A stretch of 38,434 nucleotides of DNA from an uncultured Erysipelotrichaceae bacterium (GTDB taxonomy: Bacteria > Bacillota_I > Bacilli_A > Erysipelotrichales > Erysipelotrichaceae): the NCBI GenBank assembly GCA_902786245.1, contig CADABS010000026.1:1-38434 (forward strand), read 5' to 3'. How positions within the stretch are numbered: the stretch's first letter is position 1; each line of letters begins with the position of its first letter. The position numbers and the translations under genes are program-made. The notes under the pieces were generated by a model. The model was not told where the DNA came from, searched no databases, and worked only from the letters and a program-made list of their open reading frames with translations. Below, piece after piece: positions 1 to 7,965 of the stretch.

Positions 1-96
1 ACCTCACGATGGACACCCTTGCCTTCGGCTAGCGTTTCCCACTGTCAAGCACGCAACGGACTTTCACCGTCTAGCTGTCACCCATGCCAGGTGCAC
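1..96 (-). mobile_element. Group II intron, 5' end (truncated by window edge)
   Basis: Read on the minus strand, the segment starting at 96 begins GTGCACCTGGCATGGGTGAC and continues with an AGACGGTGAAAGTCCGT stretch and a CCGAAGGCAAGGGTGTCC stretch. These are the hallmarks of bacterial group II intron domain I. Only the first ~96 nt are in the window; the reverse-transcriptase/maturase ORF and the domain V/VI end would lie off the left edge. The fifth base is A rather than the canonical G of GUGYG. The intron starts 7 bases after the T-tract of a rho-independent terminator, which is the target preference of group IIC introns. Intron identity is recognised from sequence pattern; subclass IIC is inferred from the insertion site. 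Confidence 0.8.
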
Positions 97-100
97 CATA

Positions 101-126
101 AGAAAATGCCGGGCTTTCCGGCATTT
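101..126 (-). terminator. Intrinsic terminator of the hydrolase operon
   Basis: A perfect 9-bp stem (104-112 with 118-126) with a 5-nt loop is followed on the minus strand by TTTTCTTAT. It lies 13 bp past the stop of the serine hydrolase gene and immediately before the group II intron 5' end, so it is probably also the intron's recognition hairpin. Confidence 0.85.
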
Positions 127-138
127 CTCATGTAACCA

Positions 139-1533
139 TCAATTCTGTTTCTTTCTCGGTATGATACGGCTGCCGTACTGTACGGCAAATACTTTTCCGT
201 CTCTGATCAGAGGCCTGACAACCATATCAGAATATCTGCCGCGGATAACACCCTGGTACAGACCTGTCTCAATGACAGGCTTTTCTTTTCCTTCTTCGAC
301 GGATACCAGTTTCCCGTCTCTGACAGTCAGTTCAAATTCCGTACCCTCTCCGGATGAATAGAACCCTGCTGCACCATTGCGCAATGCATCATCCCAGGGC
401 TGCTCTGTAATATTTCTTTCCGGCAGCGGGCAGAAACCTGCATACATGCGCATCAGGGCATCCGAGATCACGCTGACAGGCACATCGGATGTATTGCATA
501 ATATGATGACTGCACAGTCATTGTCATAGGTAAATGCGATATTCGAGGAAACTCCCGGCAACGATCCGCCGTGTCCTGTTACCTGCATACCGCTGACCAT
601 CTGTGTATACAGACCGTAGCCGTATCCGTTATGAATACCGTAGGGCTGCCTTGTTTTGACCATTTCCCGGATACTGTAATCCGAGACAATGCCCTTTCCT
701 TTATTGAGATATACCGAAAGATATTTCTTCAGATCATTCAGAGTCGATTTCATCGCACCGCCGCCGTTGAGCACAAATGCATTGTCATGGTAATCCCGGT
801 GTCCTGTCATGACGCCGTCTTTCTTTTCATACAGCATTGCCGCATTGGGATCTTCTTTCGGTTTTACGAAGTCGCAGAAGCTTCTGTCCATCCCCAGCGG
901 CCTTAGAATATGCTCATTCAGATATTCCGCATAGGAATCCTGATCTCCGTATCTGCGGATAATGCCGGACAGCAGTCCGAAGCCGTCATTGCAGTAGGAC
1001 AGATATTCTCCCGGCACACCGATCAGACCGTCTTCCATCGTCAGGGAATCCAGGCGTTCCGCAACCAGACGTTCTCCTTCAATTGCCAGTGCTTCGCTAT
1101 ATGCCATATCCCCGTCTGTTTCTTCATCCAGATGCAGTTTCTGCTGTACTTCATCGACGACGATCCTGCTCTGCGGGAAGAAGCCTCCGGCATGGGAAAG
1201 CAGATGGGCAACCGTTACGGTTTCTGTATTTTTATTCGTGAATTCGGGAATATACTTCGAGACCGGATCATTGATATTCAGGATGCCGTCTTCTGCCATC
1301 TTCATGACTGCCATGGCTGTAAATGACTTGGTTACCGAAGCCAGTCCGAAAATCGTATCGCCGTTGACCGGAATATCCGATTCCCTTGAGAGATTTCCCC
1401 GGAATACTTCATACTGTGTCTTTCCGGTATGATCAATGATACATGCGGCCAATGCACAGGCATCATATTCTTTCATAACCGTATCGATCAGCTGTTCCGT
1501 CAGGACTCTGTTTCCTTCTGTGATTCTGTTCAT
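139..1533 (-). CDS. Serine hydrolase, class C beta-lactamase family
   Basis: The 464-aa protein has the three active-site motifs of the penicillin-binding/beta-lactamase fold (PF00144): SVTK at 66-69 (nucleophile Ser66, Lys69), YCN at 180-182 and HGG at 321-323. The C-terminal ~100 residues form an extra domain common in stand-alone esterase/peptidase members of this family. There is no signal peptide, so it is probably cytoplasmic. That argues against a true beta-lactamase and for an esterase or D-aminopeptidase-like role; the substrate cannot be read from sequence. The start is supported by GGAGGAG 6 nt upstream. The ATG overlaps the stop of the S9 peptidase gene (ATGA), so translation is probably coupled. 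It is the last gene of a three-gene operon. Confidence 0.88.
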   Translation of the reverse strand: MNRITEGNRVLTEQLIDTVMKEYDACALAACIIDHTGKTQYEVFRGNLSRESDIPVNGDTIFGLASVTKSFTAMAVMKMAEDGILNINDPVSKYIPEFTNKNTETVTVAHLLSHAGGFFPQSRIVVDEVQQKLHLDEETDGDMAYSEALAIEGERLVAERLDSLTMEDGLIGVPGEYLSYCNDGFGLLSGIIRRYGDQDSYAEYLNEHILRPLGMDRSFCDFVKPKEDPNAAMLYEKKDGVMTGHRDYHDNAFVLNGGGAMKSTLNDLKKYLSVYLNKGKGIVSDYSIREMVKTRQPYGIHNGYGYGLYTQMVSGMQVTGHGGSLPGVSSNIAFTYDNDCAVIILCNTSDVPVSVISDALMRMYAGFCPLPERNITEQPWDDALRNGAAGFYSSGEGTEFELTVRDGKLVSVEEGKEKPVIETGLYQGVIRGRYSDMVVRPLIRDGKVFAVQYGSRIIPRKKQN

Positions 1534-3791
1534 TTCATCTCCTCCGGCAATGCAAAGCGGTACGCAGGTACTTCTTCATTGAGCAGATAGCGGACAAAGT
1601 AATCCAGCTTTCTGCGGATAAAATACGGATTCGCCGGGACGTTGTGATTGGTTCTCGGCAGGATCAGGAAGTCAAAGTCCTTATCTTCTTTGATCAGCGC
1701 ATCAACCAGGCGGATCGACTGGGACATGGCGACATTGTCATCCATTGCCCCGTGCACGATGTACAGTTTTCCCTTGAGATTCTTTGCCAGGGAGGTATTG
1801 TCGCCCTGGATATAGATATCCCTGTTGTAAAGACCGTAATAGGTTTCCGTCCACTGGTTGTTGTACATTCTCTGGTCATGGTTTCCGGCCGAGGATACAC
1901 CGACCTTATAGACATCCGGATATTCCAGCATCGCTCTGCTGGTTGCACATCCGCCGCCGGAGTTTCCCCACATGCCGGCTCTGTCCAGATCCAGGAACGG
2001 ATACATCTGCTTCAGCTGCGGAAGCACATAGACATGATCTTTCAGTCCGGCACAGCCATGAATATTTTCATAGCTGATCTCATGCAGTTTCTTGCCTCTG
2101 CCCGGTGTTCCAAGACCGTCAAGAATAATTCCGGCAAAGCCGAGCTGTGCCAGTTCTTCCAGACCGCCCATGATTTCCCTGCCTTCAATCGATGCCTCGT
2201 ACGCAAATGCCTTGGGCACATTGTATGTCTGCATTCCCCCGTAGATATAATCGATAAACGGATAGGTCTTGTCCGGATCGAAATCCGCCGGACGGATCAG
2301 AATACCGTACAGATCCGTCTTTCCATCCGATGCCTTGACCGTAAATCTTTCCGGAACGATATAGCCTCTGTCCATCAGACCGCTGATATCTGCTTTCACC
2401 AGTTCTCTGACGAAGGTACCGTCCGTCTTCCGCAGTACTGTCACCGGCGGCAGATCGACCCGGCTGTATGTATCGATGATCATATCATTGACGATTTCAC
2501 ATCTGTGCATTGCGTCTTCCGGTGTCAGGACTTCAAAGCCGCTGCCGTCATAATGAACGCGGCAGACTGCCTGATAGCACGGATCGGACATCGAAGAAAG
2601 AATGCTCGCATAGAAATAGATATATGCATTCTCATCATCCGCTCTGATCAGTTCCCCGACTGCACAGGTATCCGGAGTAACCGGCCCCACATATGTGCCA
2701 TTGCCGTCATAGCGGAACAGACGGGCATAGTCATCCCGCTCGCTCTGCCAGAGAAGAATCTGCCTGTCTGCACTGAGATAGTTGCTTGCCCAGTAATGTC
2801 CGAAGCCGTCCAGCTGCCCGTGCGTACGGATATTCAGGGATGTCTGTGCATCTTCCCGGTACAGTTCCTTCACTTCTCCATCGGTATTGACCAGGATGAA
2901 CGAAGCGGATTTATTGCCTCTGCGCACCAGCGTCGTATAGAAGGCAGAACTGTCATCCATCCATTTCGAGGAAGCCATATAGCCGCCCAGGACCGGTCCG
3001 CCGGCAGGCTGGGGTTCCATATCCAGTTTTACGACCGTATAATCTTCCGCATTTCCCAGGTAATAATGCGCAAGCGGAACATCTTCATCCTCCGGGAATG
3101 CGCATTTATAGGTATGGAGACGAGGCCGGATGCTTTCCAGATGTTCATCATCATAGGACTGCAGCACATACAGTTCCTTTACCTTTCTCTGGTCCAGTTT
3201 CACCGTCAGGAAATGCACGGAATCCGGTGCCCAGAGCACATCCGGTGCCATCGCTTCGCCTTTGACCTTTGCGGTAATGAATCCGCTGTATTCGGCATAT
3301 TCGCCATAGGCAAAGTCTTTTTCACCATCCCAGGTCAGACGGGTTTCTTTCTGTGTCTTTCTGTCTTTCAGCCAGAGATCATGATCTCTGACAAAAATCT
3401 CTTTCGTCTCATCCGGAGAAACAGATACCGCTTTGTTCTCAAAGCCTCTGCTCTGCAGCGTATTCTCACAGGGATCATAGACAAAGCTTTCGCCTTCTCT
3501 GTCAAAGAATATCTTTCCGTCTATGACGGTGCAGGAGGCAAACGGCAGATGACCGCATTCCAGCAGATCGCAGAGTTTTTCATGATCAAACAGATCTTCT
3601 TCGCTTCCGTCTTCCGTATTCACCTTCCGGAAAACAGCGTATACTTCGTCTTCCTCTCTCTGTTCCAGAGCATAGCCGAAGTGTTTTTCATCCACTTCAA
3701 ATACCTGCGGTGCACCGTTCAGCACTGCCCCTGCCACGTTCCACGGCAGGAGTTTTTCTGCGGCTCTGTAGCGTTCTTCCATTGTTTTCAT
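1530..3791 (-). CDS. S9 family prolyl oligopeptidase / DPP-IV-type peptidase
   Basis: The 753-aa protein has an N-terminal beta-propeller-like region (about 1-490, DPPIV_N type) and a C-terminal alpha/beta-hydrolase domain. The catalytic triad is visible: Ser611 in GNSGGG, Asp684/685 in HGAMDDNV and His716 in TNHNVP. Family members cleave short peptides, often after proline, so a role in intracellular peptide turnover is likely. No signal peptide or membrane segment is seen, suggesting a cytoplasmic enzyme. Its ATG overlaps the SGNH hydrolase stop by 4 nt, and its own stop overlaps the next gene by 4 nt. Exact specificity (X-Pro dipeptidyl peptidase versus acylaminoacyl peptidase) is not determined. 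Confidence 0.9.
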   Translation of the reverse strand: MKTMEERYRAAEKLLPWNVAGAVLNGAPQVFEVDEKHFGYALEQREEDEVYAVFRKVNTEDGSEEDLFDHEKLCDLLECGHLPFASCTVIDGKIFFDREGESFVYDPCENTLQSRGFENKAVSVSPDETKEIFVRDHDLWLKDRKTQKETRLTWDGEKDFAYGEYAEYSGFITAKVKGEAMAPDVLWAPDSVHFLTVKLDQRKVKELYVLQSYDDEHLESIRPRLHTYKCAFPEDEDVPLAHYYLGNAEDYTVVKLDMEPQPAGGPVLGGYMASSKWMDDSSAFYTTLVRRGNKSASFILVNTDGEVKELYREDAQTSLNIRTHGQLDGFGHYWASNYLSADRQILLWQSERDDYARLFRYDGNGTYVGPVTPDTCAVGELIRADDENAYIYFYASILSSMSDPCYQAVCRVHYDGSGFEVLTPEDAMHRCEIVNDMIIDTYSRVDLPPVTVLRKTDGTFVRELVKADISGLMDRGYIVPERFTVKASDGKTDLYGILIRPADFDPDKTYPFIDYIYGGMQTYNVPKAFAYEASIEGREIMGGLEELAQLGFAGIILDGLGTPGRGKKLHEISYENIHGCAGLKDHVYVLPQLKQMYPFLDLDRAGMWGNSGGGCATSRAMLEYPDVYKVGVSSAGNHDQRMYNNQWTETYYGLYNRDIYIQGDNTSLAKNLKGKLYIVHGAMDDNVAMSQSIRLVDALIKEDKDFDFLILPRTNHNVPANPYFIRRKLDYFVRYLLNEEVPAYRFALPEEMK

Positions 3792-4435
3792 ATCATTCTA
3801 CCTTCCTGTATTTCTTCCAGAAATGCCTGTATGCACTGTGCAATCAGCCGGTGGCCTGTTTCATCCGGATGCAGGCCGTCAATCGTATATCCGACTATAT
3901 CGGGCAGTCGGTCATAGAGGTCCAGCACCGGGATTTCATGTGCTCTGCATACCCTCCGTACTGCCATGATATAAGCAGTCAGCGGCGCTATGACCGGTCT
4001 GCCGAAATCGTTGTATTCCGCATCTTCATCGCTTCTGCGCAGCGGCGTCATGAAGATGATCTCTGCCTCGGGATATGCCTGTTTCAGTTCATTGCACAGA
4101 CTGTGCACCGCCCCGTAAAACGTATCATCTGTCCGGTCATCCATGGTTCCGAGCGGCGCATCGCCATGGCCGAAATCATTCGTTCCGCCGAAGATCATGA
4201 CGATATCCGCATCCGGATCCATCTTTCTGACACGGGTACGGAAATAAGCATCATAGGCAGCCCCGACCGAAACCTTCTGCTTTGCGATGCGGGTGCCGTT
4301 GATGCCATAGCCCTTTGTCTCAGCACCGGTGTTTCTGCCCAGAACCCGCCAATAGACATCTTTATGATTCGCAAGACCGTATCCGTACGTGATACTGTCC
4401 CCGAGAAACACGATTTTCTTTCCGTTCAGTTCCAT
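3788..4435 (-). CDS. SGNH/GDSL hydrolase
   Basis: The protein is 215 aa from the chosen start. GDSI near the N-terminus carries the nucleophile Ser14. The block III GGTND motif (Asn86) and the C-terminal DGLHP motif (Asp186, His189) complete the SGNH catalytic set. These enzymes are esterases or lipases that deacylate small esters or carbohydrates. A longer reading from ATG 4474 is possible. The start at 4435 is preferred because GGGAG sits 6 nt upstream and an extended -10 box overlaps the longer N-terminus. It is the first gene of the SGNH - S9 - serine hydrolase operon and is divergent from glmS. There is no signal peptide, so it is likely cytoplasmic; the substrate is unknown. Confidence 0.85.
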   Translation of the reverse strand: MELNGKKIVFLGDSITYGYGLANHKDVYWRVLGRNTGAETKGYGINGTRIAKQKVSVGAAYDAYFRTRVRKMDPDADIVMIFGGTNDFGHGDAPLGTMDDRTDDTFYGAVHSLCNELKQAYPEAEIIFMTPLRRSDEDAEYNDFGRPVIAPLTAYIMAVRRVCRAHEIPVLDLYDRLPDIVGYTIDGLHPDETGHRLIAQCIQAFLEEIQEGRMI

Positions 4436-4451
4436 TAATCTCTCCCGATTC

Positions 4452-4460
4452 ATCATAGCA
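4452..4460 (-). promoter_or_regulatory. Extended -10 promoter of the hydrolase operon
   Basis: On the minus strand TGC-TATGAT ends 16 nt before the ATG at 4435. The predicted start site falls just before the GGGAGAG ribosome binding site, giving a leader of roughly 10 nt. No convincing -35 is seen. Confidence 0.5.
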
Positions 4461-4511
4461 CAGGTATGTTTCATCTGTGTTTCAGAAACCTTTTCAGACG
4501 GTTTTCCAGGA

Positions 4512-4520
4512 TGCTATAAT
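4512..4520 (+). promoter_or_regulatory. Extended -10 promoter of glmS
   Basis: TGC-TATAAT is an ideal extended -10, 30 nt before the glmS ATG. The leader of ~24 nt carries AGGAG. There is no room for a glmS ribozyme. Confidence 0.65.
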
Positions 4521-4550
4521 TGTCCCATCAGAAACAGGAGATAAAAATAT

Positions 4551-6389
4551 ATGTGCGGAATTGTCGGATACAACGGATCTGAACAGGCAGCACCCATCCT
4601 GCTCGAAGGACTTTCCAGACTGGAATACCGGGGCTATGACTCGGCCGGACTGGCAGTTCGGAACGCATCCACCCCTATTGAAATCGTCAAGGCAAAAGGC
4701 AGACTGAGAGTTCTGGCGGAAAAGACCAATGACGGCGAAGCCCTGCACGGTACCTGCGGCATCGGCCATACCCGCTGGGCCACCCATGGCGAGCCTTCTG
4801 AAAACAACGCCCATCCCCATGCGTCCGATGACCGTACGGTTGTCGGCGTACATAACGGCATCATCGAAAACTACCAGGAACTGAAAGAAAAGCTTCTGCG
4901 CCATGACTATGTATTCTACTCTGATACAGACACGGAAGTCGCTTTGAAGCTGATCCATTACTATATGGGAAAATACGCGGGCGGACCGGTTGACTCCATT
5001 GCCCGGGCAATGACCCGTATCCGCGGCAGCTATGCCCTGGCTGTAATGTTTGCGGAATACCCTGATGAAATCTTTGTCGCAAGAAAAGACTCGCCGATGG
5101 TCATCGGCGTAACAGACGGTGCCTGCTATATCGCCTCGGATGTACCGGCTCTGCTGAAATATACCAGAAGCGTCTACTACATCGGCAACCAGCAGATCGC
5201 AAGACTCGGCAAAGGAACGGTTTCCTTCTTTGACATTGACCGGGAACCGGTATCCGTTGAACAGACCGAAGTCAAATGGGATGCGGAAGCTGCGGAAAAA
5301 GGCGGATTCGAGCACTTCATGATCAAAGAGATCCATGAACAGCCCAAAGCCGTCAGAGACACCCTGCATTCCCTGATCAAAGAAGACCATATCGATCTTT
5401 CCGGAACCGGACTGACCGATGAAGACCTGCGGAAATACGAAAGAATCCATATCGTCGCCTGCGGCAGTGCCTATCATGTCGGACTGGCCGGTCAGTACAT
5501 TATCGAAGATCTCGCCAGAATGCCTGTCCGGGTGGAACTCGCCTCTGAATTCCGCTACCGCAATCCCCTTCTGACTGACAGAGACCTTGTCATCGTGATC
5601 TCCCAGTCCGGTGAAACAGCGGATTCCCTGGCAGCGCTGCGTCTGGCAAAAGAAAAAGGCATCGAAACACTCGGCATCATCAATGTCATCGGTTCCTCCA
5701 TTGCCAGAGAAGCAGATCATGTGCTCTATACCCTGGCCGGACCGGAAATTGCCGTTGCGACAACCAAAGCATATTCTGCCCAGCTGGCTGCTGTTTATGT
5801 TCTTGCAGTGCAGGCTGCCCTGATCAGAGGATGCATCGATGAGGAAAAATACAAAGAACTGCTGAATGAAATGGAACAGCTGCCGGCAAAGATGGAACGC
5901 GTTCTCGAAGACAAAGAACGCATCCAGTGGTTTGCCGCAAAATACTCCAATGCCAGAGACATGTTCTTCATCGGCAGAGGCATCGACTATGCCATTTCCA
6001 TGGAAGGCTCCCTGAAGATGAAAGAAATCTCCTATGTCCACTCCGAAGCCTATGCGGCCGGTGAACTGAAGCACGGAACGATTTCCCTTGTCGAAAACGG
6101 AACACTGGTCGTCGGCGTATGCACGCAGAACCATCTGTTTGAAAAGACCCGTTCCAATATGGTGGAAGTCAAATCCCGGGGTGCCTACCTGATGGGACTG
6201 ACCAATTACGGAAACTATTCCATTGAGGATACCGCTGACTTTACCGTATATATTCCCCGTACAGATGCCCATTTCACGACTTCCCTGGCAGTCATTCCCC
6301 TGCAGCTGCTGGGCTATTACCTCAGCGTTGCCAGAGGTCTGAACGTCGACAAGCCGAGAAACCTTGCCAAATCCGTAACCGTAGAATAA
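4551..6389 (+). CDS. glmS: Glutamine-fructose-6-phosphate aminotransferase (isomerizing)
   Basis: The 612-aa protein has the usual length for GlmS (EC 2.6.1.16), which makes glucosamine-6-phosphate from fructose-6-phosphate and glutamine for peptidoglycan and other amino-sugar polymers. It starts MCGIVGYNG, so Cys2 becomes the N-terminal nucleophile of the Ntn glutaminase domain (about 1-230). Two SIS isomerase domains follow: one with GCGSAYH and SQSGETADS at about 300-370, the other in the last 170 residues, ending in the conserved LAKSVTVE tail. The start is fixed by AGGAG 10-14 nt upstream. It is transcribed alone from an extended -10 promoter and ends in a strong terminator. No glmS ribozyme precedes it. 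Confidence 0.97.
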   Translation: MCGIVGYNGSEQAAPILLEGLSRLEYRGYDSAGLAVRNASTPIEIVKAKGRLRVLAEKTNDGEALHGTCGIGHTRWATHGEPSENNAHPHASDDRTVVGVHNGIIENYQELKEKLLRHDYVFYSDTDTEVALKLIHYYMGKYAGGPVDSIARAMTRIRGSYALAVMFAEYPDEIFVARKDSPMVIGVTDGACYIASDVPALLKYTRSVYYIGNQQIARLGKGTVSFFDIDREPVSVEQTEVKWDAEAAEKGGFEHFMIKEIHEQPKAVRDTLHSLIKEDHIDLSGTGLTDEDLRKYERIHIVACGSAYHVGLAGQYIIEDLARMPVRVELASEFRYRNPLLTDRDLVIVISQSGETADSLAALRLAKEKGIETLGIINVIGSSIAREADHVLYTLAGPEIAVATTKAYSAQLAAVYVLAVQAALIRGCIDEEKYKELLNEMEQLPAKMERVLEDKERIQWFAAKYSNARDMFFIGRGIDYAISMEGSLKMKEISYVHSEAYAAGELKHGTISLVENGTLVVGVCTQNHLFEKTRSNMVEVKSRGAYLMGLTNYGNYSIEDTADFTVYIPRTDAHFTTSLAVIPLQLLGYYLSVARGLNVDKPRNLAKSVTVE

Positions 6390-6396
6390 TTCTCTC

Positions 6397-6420
6397 AGGA
6401 AGGCAGTGCCTTCCTTTTTT
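6397..6420 (+). terminator. Intrinsic terminator of glmS
   Basis: Stem 398-404/408-414 of 6397-6420 (GGAAGGC with GCCTTCC, 3-nt loop) is followed by six T. A TTG at 6419 lies in the T-tract, which argues against using it as the start of the next gene. Confidence 0.88.
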
Positions 6421-6421
6421 G

Positions 6422-6430
6422 TGCTACCAT
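6422..6430 (+). promoter_or_regulatory. Extended -10 promoter placing TSS at the ATG
   Basis: TGC-TACCAT ends 6 nt before the ATG at 6437, so the expected start site (about 7 nt downstream) coincides with the A of the start codon. No Shine-Dalgarno sequence is present. Together these suggest a leaderless mRNA. Confidence 0.5.
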
Positions 6431-6436
6431 GAATAC

Positions 6437-6985
6437 ATGCTGAAACAGAAAGAAATCACACCCGGCCTCCGGGATTACAGAGAAATACAAAGGCTGTACA
6501 ATGCCAGCTTCCCCGATGATGAAAGAATCCCGTTCAGCCGCCTGCTCAAGGAAAAAAACGAAAACCGGCAGATGACAGCCTGGTATGAAGATGAACGGCT
6601 GATCGGTATGAGCTATGTCTTCATCCATCAAACCGCTGCGTATCTTGGCTATCTCACCGTAGAAGAATCTCTGCGCAGCAGAGGCTACGGGTCACAGATC
6701 CTCGCCGGACTGCTCGATATATACAAAACCCGGAAAATCATCATCGATATCGAAACCGTCGACCCGGATGCGTCCAATTACGAAGAGCGCAGAAAGCGCA
6801 GAGATTTCTACCTGCGTAACGGCTTTGTACGGACCGGCTGCGGATATTACTTTTACAACGTCAATTATGAACTGCTCAGTGCGCATGGCATCGTACAGGC
6901 AGAGGAATTCCGGGAGCTTATCCTGCAGCACTGGGGTCCCATCGCAGAACAGGCCATATTTAAAACGATTCCCCTGCAGCAGTGA
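6437..6985 (+). CDS. GNAT family N-acetyltransferase
   Basis: The 182-aa protein has the GNAT fold. The acetyl-CoA pyrophosphate loop is visible as RSRGYGS after the YLTVEESL beta-4/beta-5 region (about residues 80-90), and a late FYLRNGF motif is typical of the C-terminal half. It probably acetylates an amine of a small molecule or protein; the substrate is unknown. The ATG at 6437 is chosen over an upstream TTG at 6419 because that TTG lies in the glmS terminator T-tract. There is no ribosome binding site, and an extended -10 lies 6 nt upstream, so translation is probably leaderless. It is convergent with metA, with only 15 bp between the stops. Confidence 0.82.
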   Translation: MLKQKEITPGLRDYREIQRLYNASFPDDERIPFSRLLKEKNENRQMTAWYEDERLIGMSYVFIHQTAAYLGYLTVEESLRSRGYGSQILAGLLDIYKTRKIIIDIETVDPDASNYEERRKRRDFYLRNGFVRTGCGYYFYNVNYELLSAHGIVQAEEFRELILQHWGPIAEQAIFKTIPLQQ

Positions 6986-6999
6986 GGAACCGTCTTTTT
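6964..6999 (+). terminator. Weak terminator candidate after GNAT gene
   Basis: An imperfect stem (ACGATTCCCC with GAGGAACCGT, two mismatches) that includes the stop codon in its 3' half is followed by eight T. It is weaker than the other terminators in the window. Confidence 0.35.
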
Positions 7000-7000
7000 T

Positions 7001-7948
7001 TTACTTTTTGTTTTTAAGCAGCGGTGCAATCGGAGGAACCGTATTGACATCATACGGCGTCTCCTGATAGACGAAGTAGTTCAGCCAGTTGGAATACAGC
7101 ATATTGGCACTCGAGCGCCATGTGCACACCGGCCTCTTTGTATCATCGTCACCGGGATAATAATTGAACGGCACATGAATCGGCAGACCTGCTTTTTTAT
7201 CGCGCAGATATTCCTTTTCCAGCGTATCCGGATCATATTCCGAATGACCGGTAATAAACACCTGTCTGCCGCCGTCTGTCGAGATCGCATAAACACCTGC
7301 TTCTTCGCTTTCCGCCAGGATTTTCAGGCGTCCTGTTTTTACGATGTCTTCCCTCCGGATCGCCGTATGCCGGGAATGCGGAACCATGAATACATCATCA
7401 AAACCCCAGAACAGAATCGATCCCTTGTGTGTTACCTTATGCGGGAACACACCGAACATCTTTTCGGGCAGATCGTATTTGTCAACGCCGTAGTGGTAGT
7501 ACAGAGCTGCCTGGGCTCCCCAGCAGATATGGAAGGTACTGTAGACATGGCTCTTGGTCCATTCCATGATTTCGCACAGTTCCTGCCAGTAGTCCACTTC
7601 TTCAAACGGCATTTCCTCGACCGGTGCGCCGGTGATGATCATACCGTCGAAATAGCGGTCCTTTACGTCTTTGAACGTCTGATAGAACGTTCCCATGTGT
7701 TCTGCCGATGTGTTCTTTGTCTTATGCGAAGAAACCATCAGGAGTTCCATGGATACCTGCAGCGGCGTATTGCCCAGAAGCCTTGCCAGCTGCGTCTCCG
7801 TCACCACCTTTGTCGGCATGAGATTCAGGATCAGAATATGCAGCGGACGGATCCTCTGGCTTTCCGCTCTGATCTCAGACATGACAAATATATTCTCTTT
7901 TTCCAGCGTTTCCCTTGCCGGAAGCGCCTCCGGAATTCTGATCGGCAT
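7001..7948 (-). CDS. metA: Homoserine O-acetyltransferase (MetA type)
   Basis: The 315-aa protein belongs to the MetA/HTS class I glutamine amidotransferase-like family, which acylates homoserine in methionine synthesis. The catalytic residues are present: Cys142 in HICWGAQA, His235 in FITGHSEYD and Glu237. Residue 111, in the GAPVEEM segment, is Glu. In this family Glu111 marks acetyl-CoA use, whereas Gly111 (as in E. coli) marks succinyl-CoA use. The enzyme is therefore predicted to make O-acetylhomoserine despite the common name succinyltransferase. It lies 17 bp downstream of metY on the same strand, so the two form an operon that makes and uses O-acetylhomoserine. A GGAGG-like site precedes the ATG. 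Confidence 0.93.
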   Translation of the reverse strand: MPIRIPEALPARETLEKENIFVMSEIRAESQRIRPLHILILNLMPTKVVTETQLARLLGNTPLQVSMELLMVSSHKTKNTSAEHMGTFYQTFKDVKDRYFDGMIITGAPVEEMPFEEVDYWQELCEIMEWTKSHVYSTFHICWGAQAALYYHYGVDKYDLPEKMFGVFPHKVTHKGSILFWGFDDVFMVPHSRHTAIRREDIVKTGRLKILAESEEAGVYAISTDGGRQVFITGHSEYDPDTLEKEYLRDKKAGLPIHVPFNYYPGDDDTKRPVCTWRSSANMLYSNWLNYFVYQETPYDVNTVPPIAPLLKNKK

Positions 7949-7965
7949 AAAATGCCTCCTTTTCG

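Noticed and set aside
1644-3917. Long plus-strand open frame (757 codons) opposite the S9 peptidase
   Set aside because: It mirrors the peptidase gene, has no ribosome binding site and a non-protein-like composition; the minus-strand protein has a full catalytic triad.
4436-4550. glmS ribozyme or amino-sugar riboswitch upstream of glmS
   Set aside because: Only ~30 nt separate the promoter and the ATG, so there is no room for the ribozyme.
4494-6272. Long minus-strand open frame (592 codons) opposite glmS
   Set aside because: It is a shadow of glmS, with Phe/His/Asp-rich composition typical of antisense frames; glmS is unmistakable.
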